Shown here: positions 11,201 to 26,100 of the stretch, piece after piece | Layout of the letters: every line of letters starts with the position of its first letter | How positions within the stretch are numbered: the stretch's first letter is position 1 | Position numbers and translations under genes: made by a program | NCBI RefSeq assembly: GCF_000003815.2 | Contig: NC_049987.1 | Coordinates: forward strand, 5,926,784-5,990,783 | From: Branchiostoma floridae | Taxonomy: Eukaryota; Chordata; Leptocardii; Amphioxiformes; Branchiostomatidae | Direction of reading: 5' to 3' | Length of the DNA stretch: 64,000 nt | Notes under the pieces: model-generated | The model's input: the letters and a program-made list of their open reading frames with translations, nothing else | Told to the model about the DNA's origin: nothing | The model's database searches: none

Positions 11201-14200
11201 TAATCTGCCCGTAAGTAAACCTTATATAATGTAAATGTACTCACATCTAAGGCGGTTCCTGTTTAACTGTGAGACAAAATTTGGCAGTGATGAAATGTAC
11301 AATGATGAAGTGTAACTTACAACGTAATGAGCAATACACACGACACTCAGAAATCAAGTTACAACGTGATAATTGATAACAAGTCATTCGTCCTAATTTA
11401 CTGTTCTCGTTGATGATGTTAGATTTATCTTACCACAAAAAATGTATTAAGATAGCATTAACATCAATAACATGTATTTTAACGCACAAATGCCGTTCCA
11501 GTTAAACCGATTCCAGCTCGCCCTGTCAACAGACGGACAATACTCGTATGCTACTTTTGTCTACCCAGCAAAGACCATTCAATGGGCATCCCCAGGTACA
11601 AAAGTCTTTTCTCATAATCATAGCAAAAGCATGTTTGCTTTAGTAGAGCTCACGATTGAAGTCAAATGTCCGGGCCAACACAAAATCATAAAAACTCATA
11701 CATTGCTTTGAAGAATGCAGTAGGATCGGTAGGACAAACCATTGGTATTGTAGATATCTCAATCTTCTTACGCTCTTCCATTTAGACGAACTTCAGCCAT
11801 TTGGGAACAAGTTTCCAGCGGCCATCGCCGTGGCAGGGTACAACGCAGGAGACGGCACCAACGCCGTTGACCTCGACGAGAGTGGAACGATGAAGATGAA
11901 GCGATTGGGAGAAGCCAGAAATGGAGGTTAGTCTTAAAACAGTCCTGCAGATCTAAATTCATTTGCACATTTTGTGTGCCAAGATGTCTTAAAGTTGTTT
12001 ATTCCGAAATTATTGGTCAACATAGGGTTAATGAACCACCTTGAGTTGAATACCGTTATAGACAAGATCGGTTCCTATATTCATCGAATAGAACATTGAG
12101 TAAGCAAAGTAATTGGCCAAGTTGAAAGTAACATGTCTGCTTCTAGTATTTCCAGATAAATACAATTGAAATCTATGCAGGTAAATTCTGTAAATAAGAA
12201 CATTATCAATCAATGATACTCTTTTAACTGGACCCCACACTACACTTGGTTCACGTATACCCTCCCACAAAAGTGGTCAATATGGAGTCATAGTGACCAG
12301 TTGTGGCAACATGAATGACATTTTATTGGTCAACGTCGTCATCTGGATATAACGGATAATAAGTTCCTCCAACTACCCACAGGCATCTGGACCTTCGCGC
12401 TGCAGCATCAAACCGGTGACACGGTACCTGACCAGCACATTGTGAAATGCTCTCAGTGGTTCCGAGCACAGGAAATTCCAGACCCCACTAAGTTGGTGGG
12501 ATACCCAGCCCTGCCGGGACCCTACTCCTGTCCTTGTACTGCCGAGCAAGCACACTACGACAACACGTAAGCATTTTGTTGGTTTATCTAGCTATACGTC
12601 GCTGGAAAGTGGTTCTTGAATTTATTCATTCACATCTGACACGTTGAACAAATAATAACATACATAGCTTAAGCGTAATATGATATTCTTGGATCCCAAT
12701 TTGCATATGTTGCTGAAATTACTTGTCTGTTGGCGTGTCAATCACAATATCAATTCATTTGTCCATGTTACTAAATTTTTCGCCATCTTCATAAGATATA
12801 AGGACTTTCGGCCAGTTCCCTGGAAAATGGAACGAAGATGCGTGGACAGCAGGAGGAGAATCCATTCCTTCGTGGACTCCAAACGCTACAAGCTTCGCCG
12901 TACCTGCTGCTACAGCCATTCCTATTGGCGGAGCGAATGGCGTAGGGGTTGGTTCCGGTGGAGGATCAGGGGCGGAAGCCTTCTCACGGGTCATAAGGGT
13001 GGACATTTGTTTATGGTGAGCACAAAATATGAATGTTTTTGATGGTGAGGGGGTAAAGCTTTCAGCGGATTCGAAGAGAACATGATCAATATATGAAAGC
13101 TGTAGGTAGAATCTATCGCTGTTCTGGTATACAGATGCATACTTCACTTTTTAGTAAATGTTGACATTGAATTGTAATTTGTAGATTTGGAGTTTGTATA
13201 ATTCCCCGGTGTATTCAGTCAGTCCATGGTATCGACAGGAAGCAAGGAAGACGTTAGCAGCACCTATTCGATACCAACTATAACGCAATTCTATCCCTTT
13301 AATAATAGCCCCGTGTTGTTTACTTCTAGGGAGATGACAAGACCGTTGATGAGGAAGCTTACCATCAGTGCTGTGTGAAGTCTGCTGGAGCACGTAACGG
13401 CTGGTACTGCCAGAGGTTCGCTCAGCTGCGACCGTTGTCTGTGCCTACGAACTACGGCAACCCCTGCAAAAACTACCCAATAAACATCGGTATGTGCAGT
13501 GTAATATTGAACATACCAGATAATATCAGATAGGTATCTTAAACTGTAATGCAAATTCAGTACTTAGGCTGTAACAGTTTTTAATCTAATAAACCATTTC
13601 ACAAATTTCACAAAGTATTGGGATTTCCAAATGTAAAGGTGGTCTGAAACTGTCTAAGCCACTTACATTGTGACTGCGTTTTTGGTTATCATCTTTTTGT
13701 AACGCCAGTGGTTTTTTTTAAAGTTCCGTTATTTTACCGTAGGGTGGATCCGAGCGTGGGGAGATCCACACATAACAACTTTGGACGGTACACAGTACAC
13801 GTTTAACGGCATGGGAGAGTATGTTCTACTGGACATAGACGATGGAGAGTACCAGTTCCAAGCGAGGACCTCCCCGGTACAAGGTAACTACACTTACTGG
13901 TAGACTATACTTAATGAGTATACTTACTAATAGATATATGGTGCTTAAATGTTTGACAATATGAAAAAGACATTATGGGTACTTAAAATGAGTTCTGGTT
14001 AAGGTTATTTGTGTGCCATGTAATATGAAGATTAAGTTACACGCTTGTTTTTCATTATATTGCGCTACCATCATCATGATCATTCATCAACCTGTCTCTA
14101 TTTGATACAAAGAAATCAATCCATATTTTCTCTGCAATGAAGAGTAATACACAATTATAAATTTCAATTCAATAATACATCTGTCATATCATAGAACATT

Positions 14201-16011
14201 TGGGAGCGACGGTGTTCTCGGCTCTAGTCGTCCAACATCGGAACCACTCTGCAATCCAACTCGAACTCGTGGGGACATCAGACATGCAGCTCTACATCAA
14301 CAGGTCTGAAGCACACAGTTCTGTGTACAACATGGATCTAGAAAAGTCTTTAAAGAGTAGCTAAATAAAGTTAAATTGCCCATGCGTCCCTCGGATAGGA
14401 CGTTAAATGGAGGTCCCGTGTATGGGGAGAGCCATACCCCATGCACGTTAAAGAACCCCCACACGTGCGATGGTGCGGTGTGCGTTGGTGCAAATCCTTC
14501 TGTCGGAAGTTGGTGATTCACTTCAAATCACCCGGATGGAGGCCTGGCGACCTCTGTCTCGTATCAGCCACATGGTAATCTACATCATTCACCCGGACGG
14601 GTGTGTCACCCCGTAAGGGGCGGTATAACCCGTCGTTGTGCGAACATGTGCGAACATGTATATAGGGCTCCCTTGGAAATCAGTTACTACGTTAACTGAA
14701 TGGACTACCCTAAAGATAAATAAATAAATAAATAAATGCGTTATGTAAAATATGAATCTAGAATTGTTTTTTAAAGTAGCTAGATAAGGATAGAATAACA
14801 ATGTGTCATGATACTTGATATCATTTTACCATCCCGTTTTCTTGTATTATGGTGATCAACTAATCATCATATGGGTGCCATTTTTAAAAGGAATAGACTA
14901 TCATTTTTTGTTGCCTATGCCAAACTAGGTCCTGGGCCGACATGAGTCTCTTCGAGCTGGAGGATTATGAGATGGATGTAGATGACAACGCTGTTATCGC
15001 GAGAACAGGAAACAACTCCTTGTTGATCGTGTTTGTCAGTGGGATATCCGTCAAAGCCACGGCTGAAAAGGTACACGTTTACAACATATTTAACAGTGCA
15101 TTTTAAAGAAGAATACTTAATATTGAGCCGTATTCTGACGTCTTAAAAGAGAAGTTAAACCTGCACATGATGGAATTCAGTAGACTTTCTAGATGTAGTA
15201 CGACACCACATTAGTACATCACTAATTGTACTAAGAGGTAATTAATCATCTTGACATGTGCTTAGCTTGTAAGAGCATGGACGTACAATAAGTACCTTTA
15301 TACATTAATTCATTGCTCGTTAAACGAAGAGCAATGTACTTATTCAGTTATATAGCCAACCATATCAGGAAAATACAAGTCGTCGACCTCATTTTTTATT
15401 CCCCAGGCAATGTTGTTCTTTGAGTTCACCCTGCCACCAGAGTTCATGAACAAGACCAAAGGTCTGCTAGGACGGTGGGACAGGGACAAGTCAAACGACT
15501 TCGAGGCGTTTGATGGCACTGTTCTGCCGGCAGACGCATCAGAACGGGAACTCTACAGCTTTGGCACATCATGTGAGGAAATTTACAGTACCTCTTCTAG
15601 CTCCTAGCCTAGCACAACAAAGCACTTTTGAATCGCTATTCCAAACTATACTTTCTACATTATATGTAACTAATTTTGATACACAAGGTAAAGCAATTTT
15701 CTGTAGTAACTGAAGGTTCTTGTAACACTTTAGGGCAAATCACAGAGGAAGACGGCCCAAAGACATCCCTATTCTATTACAAGGCCGGAGAGGGGGTGGA
15801 GACTTTCAGGAACGACTCGTTCCAGCCGACATTCACGGGTGAGATCATCTTCAGCGACCCCGACATGAAGCAAAGGGCCATAGCCGTCTGTGGTAACGTC
15901 ACTTCCTGTCTCTATGACGTCAGCATGACGAATGACATCGAAGTAGGGGAGGTGTCAGTCAAGATCAGTGACAGCCACCGGGAGGCGGTCGAAGGCAGAG
16001 GTATGTACATT

Positions 16012-16069
<58 letters not shown>

Positions 16070-19000
16070 CTGTAGATATAGATAGATAGATAGATAGATA
16101 GATAAACTGAAAAGATAGAATGGATAATAAAGAGATGAATAGGTACTATAGCTAGACAGACGCATTATTTATACGTGGAATTTTATTACATAGCTGCCAA
16201 ATGTTGTTGCACAAAGAGAGAAATTTTACTGCGTTGAGATTCTATTGTAATGTGCATTTTCTTTCCAGACAAGTTCCCTCCAACTGTCGAAGGACCAGAA
16301 TCCCTCCATGTGACCACTGGGGAACTCCTTCACGTGACCTTGACAGCAAACGACTCAAAGGGCCTCAACACAACATTTGACCTTGAAGAGGCACCTGTAG
16401 GAGTGTCTCTCGTGCAGGGATACGATGAGGCTGTCCTAAAGATAAATGTTACGTCGACAGAACCTTTCAATGTTAAGGTGACCGTCAGTAACTCAGACAA
16501 CAGCACGGCTCTGTACTGGCCTGTAGTCTACCTGTGTTCCTGCTTCAACGGAGGGTACTGCAACGACAGCTATGATCCGGACTCTTCTTTCGTCGGCAGT
16601 GAGGCAAGGTAAGGCACTAATTTGGAAAAATGTTCTTGATTATTGAATTTTTAAGGGTGCAATTACTAGTAATTTTCATTACTAACAATTTCGTTTTTAT
16701 ATTCAAGGTTCTACCAGCAACTGTGCATCTGCAAAGATGGGCTTTCGGGAGACCAATGTGAAACAGACATCGACGCATGCGCCGCGAACTTTGCCCCATG
16801 TTTCCTAGGAGTCAACTGCACGGACCTGCCTCCACCGGCTGGCGTAGACGGGTACGAGTGTGGGGAATGCCCGGACGGGTACACTGGAAATGGCACTGTA
16901 TGCCAAGGTGGGGTTGTAATATTGATTTCCCTTTCCTAGATTTTGTAATACTTCGCTCTCTTGGGGCGAAGTTAAAACTTTGCCAAAAGGGAGTGAACTT
17001 TTGTTTTTTTACTTGTCTGTGTGTCTGTGTAACGCAATTTCTTTTAATTTACATGGGTCTGATATACAGAAATTAACTACCCAGATTGTTGACTTTGGAA
17101 CGGTAAGGATATGTAGTATGGTTAAGGGGTGAAGTTTGTCATATCTGAATGCCTTGTTGATCGTTCTGTTCTGTTGATCATAGATATCGACGAATGTGAG
17201 ACTGACGAAGGGTCTCAGTGCCATCACATCTGTGTCAACTTCGTGGGAAACTTCACCTGCACATGTAACAATGGTTACTACCTATCCGACGACGGCTTCT
17301 CTTGCAAAGGTAAGTAGATGTTGTAAGGATATGCTGCATAGCTAAAGTCTTTACAAAAACTTAAGATAAGCATTAATGAATGAGGATAGCCATGTGTCAG
17401 AGTGTGATACTTGGCCAGGCGTAGATTGAGTACTTTTTACGCTGTAAATACCTTAAGGTTAACAATCTCACCTTTCTTTTTCAAGACATCAATGAATGTG
17501 AGCTGCCAAACAACTGCAGCCAACTCTGCACCAACACAAATGGATCTTTTGCCTGCGCCTGTCAGGAAGGGTTCGTCCTGGAACCTGACGGGGAATATTG
17601 TCAACGTAAGTAACTTATAATTCGACTCATACAGGGTCAATATGCTGTCGATCAGACAGGTATCATACAGAAGTATCAACAACAAAATATAATGCGGTGT
17701 GCTTGCATGACAGTATTTTTAAATGATTGTCCTCCTCATTGAGAATCTATGACGTTTACGTTCGTACGTTCACAAAAAGAGAACAAAGAAAAGAAATGAT
17801 GAAAAATGTCTCACTGACCTTTGCTGTGTCTATCTTCAGCCGAAGATCCCTGTGGAAGTGACAAAGACCCCGGATGTAGCAATGCCACAAGCTGGTGCAC
17901 CGTGAACACCACCGGGCATGCGCAGTGTGTCTGTCTCAGAGGGTTCGAGATAGGCGAGGACGGTGTCACTTGTATAGGTACAGTCTTAGAATATGCCACA
18001 CAAGACACTATCTATAAACTTTACCTCAAAGTTTCTTCTTGAACAAGATTGCACTACTTTACTAGAAATGATCCACTCATTGCATCAAGATTTTAGGGCG
18101 TGCGACCATTCTCGACTCTAATCCTACGGTGCTTTGGACACCGTGCAATTATCATTTTTATGACATCAACAGAATGGTTCAATGGGTCCATGCTCCTCAT
18201 CTGAAGCCATTGACTATATCATTTGATTTTCTGTCATAACTTTTTCAAACATATTCATTTGCTGCATAACTGCCCCTCTTCAAACTATTACATGCCGATT
18301 TTCCTCCGATAATGCTTCATTCCTTCATTGCAGACAAAGATGAATGCGCAACTGGCGAAAACCACTGTGACCAAGTTTGTGAGAACACACCTGGATCGTA
18401 CGGCTGTCTTTGTGAGGACGGCTACATTCTAACTGACGACCCAGTTCGACCTTGTCAAGGTACGCCAGCTCTCATTTTACTTTGGGTTCTTTTATTCATT
18501 TACTTGCAAATATGACAAATACATTCACTTCTATGCATTGCATTTACAATAGGAAGAAACACGGAGTCTACCACGCGTAGTGTAACCGCAGCAGTAGACA
18601 TAATTTTAAAGCGGAAGGTATAAAGGAACTGCAGTGATCGCATTTCATATCATTCAGTGATAACATTTTGAATTGCTTTTATCCAGATATCGACGAATGC
18701 TACGAAGGCACATACAACTGCACTGGGAACGAGAACTGTCTGAACGAGCCGGGAACGTACTCCTGCGCCTGCGCACCGGGCACATTCCTACAAGGCGACA
18801 TCTGCGCACCAGGTCTTTGTTTATTGCATTCATCTCAAGACGTTTAAGAAACGTCCTTTACTATAACACATGTATGAAGATCAGATTTCAGCTCCTCCAT
18901 TGATAGACTTTTCTTTTCAATCTCCTTTTTTTTCTTTTACACCCTCAGGCTACGTTTGAATATTTGCAAATCGTTTTTTTTTTTCATCTCCAGAACTTAT

Positions 19001-22000
19001 TGTGGTGTCAGTGAGTACATTGCCTTCATCCACTGTGACCACAACCGTCAACACCGAGGACCGCATAGAAGACAGCACTGTGGTGTTGGAAGTGGCCATG
19101 GACGTCCCCGAGGTAAGATCATGAAGATGATTTGAATATTTGACAGAAGGAGGAGAGAAAGAAACTTCAGGGAAATAATATATTTCACTCCCATGCCCAT
19201 GGTATGAGATATAACAAGATCATTTTTTTTTCAAAATCAGTACAGTAGAAGCAGCTTAATTGCACACCCCATTTGCCAGCGTATTTCGTGCAATTATTGA
19301 ATGAATGAATGACCTTTATTGTACATTTGTGCTCAAACAAGCTAAGTACAGGTCGTAGCGCTAGTGATAAGGTACAATTTCACATGGTGCAATAATGGTA
19401 AGTTATCTAGCTGGACCTCCCTGGTTTGGGATTTGGGCATACCGTGCAATTAACAGAAGTGTGCGGTAATCCGGCCATAATTGGTTTCTACAATACTTTG
19501 ATAATGCATTTATCATTATTCTTCATGTTTTAAGTTCCAGTTCACGGCGGAAAGCGACAAGCAACTCATGGCGACTGTTGCAGCTGTGCTGACTTCCTTC
19601 TGCACACGTCACGCAAGGGAATACCCAGCGTGTGCATCCACTACAGCGAGCAGGTAATCAGTTTAACTTGCAATTTTTCAACATGAATCTCTGAGTATCC
19701 TCTTCACTTATGATATATGTTACTATTCCAAATGAGGCACATGATTGCTTCTGACCGGGTTTCGCGTCGTTAAGAGGCGACACCTGGTCGGGAGCAGTCC
19801 ACGTGCTCTCATTAACCACCTGTACATCCTCACCTGTGCATAGAACCTTTTATACGCCCTGCGCCTTTCATTCCCATATGTTGGCCGAGCTACGCCGGAG
19901 AGGTCGGGCTTGGTGCTGGTTCGCCGGAGTTCATCGTTTTGGCTAGCTGTGCCCGCCTGCCCTCCCACCCCGCTTCCCGCCTGCCTGCTCGTACGTCCTG
20001 CCGGCTCGTTTCAACCCATTCTGCCCGCGTTAGGCGAGGAACTCTACAGGGCCAAGAACTTCAGGAACGCACAGGATTTTGGAGCACACATTTGTGAGGT
20101 GACATTAGGAGCGTTTGATTTTTCTTTTTCCCAAGTTTGTGCGGTTTTGCCATGTTGACTTCCGTTCGTAAATTGTTCTCGTTTGGTTGACAGTAGTAGT
20201 TTCACGAAGTGAGTGGTATTTTCACAGCCGTGCAGGTATGTTATTTCGGTGATAAATGTTTTCGCATTACTTAGTTTGATATGTTAATTTGGTGATTGGC
20301 ATGCTCGAAGCTTTGGAGTTAAACACGTTTTCGGGGTAATTAGCTCGTATGATGCAGTCGTTTCGGATATTGGCGAATGGTTTGCTCGCAGTGCTATGGT
20401 TTTAATGTTATGGGACCACAGAGACACATATAAGAAGAGGAAGACATGTGAATTTGGCGAATGGTTTGCTCGCAGTGTTTGGGTTTGATATGGTGGCTGG
20501 CCCCACATGTGAATTTGGCGAACTTTGTGCTCGTAGTCTTTGGGTTTGATATATGGTGGCCACAGAAACACAAAGAAGTAGTAGTAGTAGTAGTAGGCAT
20601 CTTTCCATCTTTGCAGATAATGGAAGTGTTTTTGTTTGATAGGGTGGCCACAGAAAAAAAAAAAAAAGAAGAAGAAAAAGAAGACATGTGAATTTGACGA
20701 ATTTGTGCTCGTAATCTTTTGGTTGGACATGGTAACCACAGAAACGCAAAGAAGAAGGAGAAAACTTGTGATTTTGGCGAATGGTGTGCTCGCAAAGTTA
20801 TGGTTTGACTTGGTGCCTGCCAGAACACAAAGAAGAAGAAGACGTGTGAATTTTTATTGGCGCAGATTGTTATTTGATTTTGGCAAATGCAGTGCTCGCG
20901 CCGTTATGATTTGGCATGTGTTTTCGGCAGTTCGACTTCGCATCTTTTACGTAAAACTTGATTTGGATATTGGCCAAGGGTTTCATTGAAATTTTCATAG
21001 TGCAGATTGGCGTGTGAATTTGGCGAAGGGTGTGCTCGCAGTGTTATGAATGATTGCAACCTTTAGTTGCATTTTTTGTCGCGCTGGGTTAAGTCGTATC
21101 ACCTGGCAACATCCATATACTGGTAACGTTGGTAACTTATTCATTTACATTTTTTGTGTGCATTTTTGCGTCTAATCTATACTCAAGTACATGAGGATCC
21201 ATCCTCTCAGTCTTGCTACGGGCACCGGGGTCACTAAGAACCCTTGACGTTGGTCTGCCCCTAACCAGGGGTTGGTGTTCCGTCCCCGGGCTGACCTTGG
21301 TTGGATTGCGATGTGTCGTTTCTAGTAGTAGTCCGGTTAAGCTGCATTGTCATTTTCGTTTGTTTTCTCGTTGGTCGTGCAGACCTACCTGGTGTCTGGT
21401 GACAAGTGGCGTCTGTGTTTGGGAGTTTTTAGGGATGTTAAGTTGAATGTTTGGCAGCTCAATCGTAAAGGTCAGCCTTGGGACGGCTCCAACCTTTGCT
21501 CTAATTCGTGCAGGAGGTCGATTAAATATACTTTAAGTTGGATACAATCTTTGCTGTCAGAGAGTAGACAAAGAGTTTGTGTTGATGAAAAAGATCAGAA
21601 TGTGTCCACACTATGAAATACACAGTGATAAGCTGGAAAAAGGACACCCCGAGATAGTTAATGTACCGCAATGTTACTTGTACCCTAATGGAGTTTACGC
21701 AGCAGGAAAAGCACTTGGGCATCACCATTGACAGGGAACTGAGTTTCAGTAAGCACATATCTTACATATGTATTAAGACAAATAAGATTGCAGGACTCAT
21801 TGGAGAACATTTTGCATTTATAGACAAGGTGGTGTTCTTTCTCCTATATAAGTCACTGGTATTCAACTAGTCAAGTGTACGAGGCTCCAACATGGTCATC
21901 CTATACATTGAAGCAGGTCCTGGAACTTGAAAAGATCCGAAAGAGAACAACTAAGATAGTCCTCGGCCCTAGTAGGTTAACCGTTGAAGAGAGTTTGAAG

Positions 22001-23153
22001 GCTCTGAAATCACCAACATTGGTCTTTAGGAGAATCAGAGGAGATCTCATAAACACTATATGTCATTTTGAGCTAATTAAGAACACTCGAACAACACTGT
22101 CTCCGGATTAAGAAAAAAGCGCCGATCGAGAAGTAATAGAAGGACACACTTCTTCTGTATCAGGGTTATCTCGTGGTGGAATAAGCTACCAAAATCTGTG
22201 GTGACATCTCCAAGCGTTAACTGTTCTGAAGAGAGACTGGATAACCACTTGAGGCAACACAGGTCACACTACATCTTAAAAGCCCTGGATAATCTGCAGT
22301 TATCAGGGATGACAGTGTTTTGAGAATGAGTGAGTGGCCTAAATTGGAACAGGGGTTCCTACCTTTGCCAGAAGAATTCTATTCTACTCTAATAAATTGT
22401 TGGGGTTTCAGTCAAACAGGTGCCAGGTAGCAGTCGTAGGTGGCACTACTAGTGATTGTCTTTCATTGCAGACGGCGTCCTACAAGGGGCCGTGCTCGGA
22501 CTGTTATATTTCATATTGTACATAGATGACATGCCAAACTACTTAACCACTGAAGGTCAGATAGTACTCTTCAAAGTCGGTTACAAGAAATGTTGTTTTG
22601 AATACTGATTGCAACAGTACTGAGAGGTGGCTGGATGGGAATAGACTGACAACTAATGTACCTAGATACGAGTCAAGAAACAGAAGTTTTGAATTTTGTG
22701 TTTTCTGCTAGATTTCGGGTAGTGGTTTCATTTTTTAATGAATGAATGATTGTAGTCATTTATTGTACATTGTTGGTTAAACGAGCCAAGTACAGGTCGC
22801 ACAAGACATAACATGGATTGGTATACCATAATAGTATCACAAATCTACTCTACACAGAAGTTCGGCTTCTTCTCGCGTCTTGGTGATTGTGAAACTGTAG
22901 GACTGTATTGGTTTAGCTATGGTTGGTTTGTCAAAGCATATGAGGATTATAAACTTGTCAGTGCTATTCATGTGTCTAAAGTGAGGGAAGCTACTTTCTT
23001 TATAAAAAGATAGCGCATTTCTATCTTGTCATACATATCACAATCAACAGTGAAGTGCACGTCATCTTCTACCATGTTTGAAGTACAAAAATGGGCAGAC
23101 TCTTAAATGAATCATTGCAGGTCCCTACGGTCAAACTCGCATCCGGCCGTAGG

Positions 23154-23185
<32 letters not shown>

Positions 23186-26100
23186 CTTACATAGGTGCAT
23201 TTGTTTGGAGGGAATTGCAAGCTGTGGTTAGAGTGGCCACAACTCACCACTCATTTAAGAAACTTCTGAATCCGACTTTTAATCCCTAGGCCCTGTTTTA
23301 CGATTCGGTGCGGATAACAACTGTGAGAAGTGGTATGATTGTGTTTCTTGCAGGGTGGACTTGTCTTGGTTAGGTATACTAGTATACAAATATTTGTATT
23401 GTGTTTAAACTCTATATATGCGTGTACTCAGGGTCTCCCTGGTAAGCAGTGTTTTTCCACCCTGATTATGAATACAAATATAGATAAGTTGATTCAGTGT
23501 TTGAGGAGCGCGTGCCGTTGCAGGTTCAGGTGTTTAGAATCTTTGGGACACTTAAGGTATGGAATCAGACGTTTGGTTATGAGTATCATCCGAATCTAGG
23601 GAGAATGGTCCTGGGAGCGCTTGGCCCTAAGGAGTACGAAGAGATCTTCGTTCTCGTTTTTTACTGCCATTGGCATTTACTAAAGAAGCTAAGTCTCTGC
23701 GTAAAACGGTGCATGTTCGGCATCGGTTGAAGTTAAGCTGAGCAAGGGGAAGTAAGAGGAATTCCTTGGCTGTGCAGTTCTTGATAACCCCTTCAGGCTT
23801 TAGAAGCGGGATGGGTGCGTGGTATTGGAGTTGCAACTCTAATCGATCTTTGGCAAAGCAGTGCAACAAAATTTTTCGGTTCTGTCTTAGTTCTCCATAA
23901 TAATTTTAAGGTGACCATTTGTGTATTCGTGGCCTCGTCCTTCCTCTCAATCCTGTTTCGAACTTCGCCGGGTTACTAACAACCCTCTACTTACGTAGGC
24001 CCTTAACCAAGGGTTGAGGTTCGTCTCAGGGCTGACCTTGGTTGGCTCGAGTGTTGTCGCTGTTTATGGTTACAGTTTTCAAGAGAGTTAAGGTTTCCTC
24101 TCTTGCTATCTAGCAGTTCGGTGAGCGGAAACTTGCTAGACGCGATTGGTCTTTTCCTGACTGGGAATATCAAGATCCGTTCGACCCTGAGTCGGCGGCG
24201 CAGCGGGCGCAACAGCGACAACTCCGATTTGTCGACTTCCGAGGTCAGCCGTGGGATGATTCCAACCCTAGTGCTCCAGGTGTGCAGGATATCGCGTCGG
24301 GGTCTGTGCAAGCGAGTACAGCTATGGTCAAGTTTACAGACCCTAATTCTTTTATAGCAGGCCAATTAGGCCATCATACTGCGGAGTGGAAATTGATTTT
24401 GGCCTACCATCCAGATAAGGATATGCTCTTAGAGTGGGTGAATAACGGGGTAGACGTGTACAAGTTCATTACTCCATTTAAAGGCAAGTTTCGGGGAAAT
24501 CGAATTAAGGTAGACTTTCCTGAGCCGCAAGTGTTTGTTAACAACGTGTATTGTAAATCTTTTGTGAAGTTTATTGCTTCCTTTCCATTATTGGATAGCC
24601 TGGAAACGGGCGCAATCTAAATTTTGGGGGAAGGTAGGTGAAGGCGCACCACCCTACCTAATAATGCTCTTAACGGTGGATCCGGCTAAGCCTCGTTTGT
24701 GTTGTGATCAGAGATATCTGAATTCATTCATTATAAGGATTGCCCGTTTGTCTTAGATAAGTTGGTCGACGTTACCAAGTATGTTAGGCCAAACACGTTT
24801 CAAACGAAGTGCGATGATAAGTCGAGCTACGACCACATCTCGATACATCCAGAATCTAGGACGCTGCTTGGTTTTCAGTGGGTGGGCTTCTGGTTTGTTT
24901 GTAATAATCTTCCTTCTGCGTTCAAATCGTCGGCCATGATTTATAACACGTTAGGTTTGGCCGCGACAAGGAGAGTACTGTCAGTAACAAGATCAAACGC
25001 AGCGCTAAATTTGTATATTCAACTCCAACAAGCTCCCCTCTTTCCATGACTGACAGCCAGTCATCTGTCATATTAACCAAGGCGGATGTGGTCGAGCGAT
25101 TAGGATGGTAAGCGGGTTATGCAGTTGACACAATATCGTTTAAGTTTGAATAGCGCAAAATCATGAACAACTCTTTCGAACACTTTGCTCGCACCTCAAC
25201 ACTGAAAGTAGGCTGGTTGGCCGGCTGTTTTTTCCAGTCAGTCGCGTTCGGGAATTCTTAGGGAGGGGGCGTACTTTTGTGTCTCTCCATTGACTGGGGA
25301 AAAGGCCGGGGATTAGTGACTGATTGACAATGGGGTGCACAGGTGCGGCTATATACAAATATGGCAATCTCATTAATCTGTGTTCCATATGGTCCACAGC
25401 GCATGATGCTGGTATAGGTATGTCAGTCAGCAGCCCCAGAATGCCATCTCTACTAATTGTCTTGAATTAATTTCAGACGGCATTCTTTATGTGACATAAT
25501 TGAATGAAGAATTTTATGGCACATTTTTGCCCCACTGGGCTAAGTACAGGTCATATGGTAACGGTTATATATATATGCAGCAATGGAAACAATCACACAC
25601 GTCTACATATGCAGATATGCATCTAATCTATTCTAGTACATTCGATTTCCTCTTGCTTCTTGGTAATTGCATAAATGTAGCTAGCTGTATGGTTAATTAG
25701 AGTTGGTTTATCAAAAGCTGTCAGGAATAAAAGTTCTCCTTGTCGTTCAAGTGTATGAAGTGGGGATATTTACTTGACACATAGTCAAATAGGATGCTCC
25801 TATTGCTATCATACAACGGACATTCCACAGTAAATTGTACTTCATCTTCTACTTTACCTAAACTAAAAAAAAAAAAGGCAGTTTCTTTGCTCTAGAGGAC
25901 TGTGGTTATTTCTTCCTGATTCGATTCGTAATTTGTGACGACTGATTCTTAGTTTTGTGATGGTAGATCCGTGGCATAAATTGGTAATCTTAAGATATTC
26001 TTCTTCGTTATAAGATTGTGTTAATAAGCGGTATGTTCGTAGTTTATTTTTCGTAGTCGCAGCTCTTTTATTGTTGTGGATTTCAGATAGAAAGGTCGGG

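Noticed and set aside
20284-20989. Several overlapping ORFs of 75-150 aa on both strands
   Set aside because: Low-complexity readings (poly-Phe, poly-Lys, poly-Val) of a degenerate tandem repeat.
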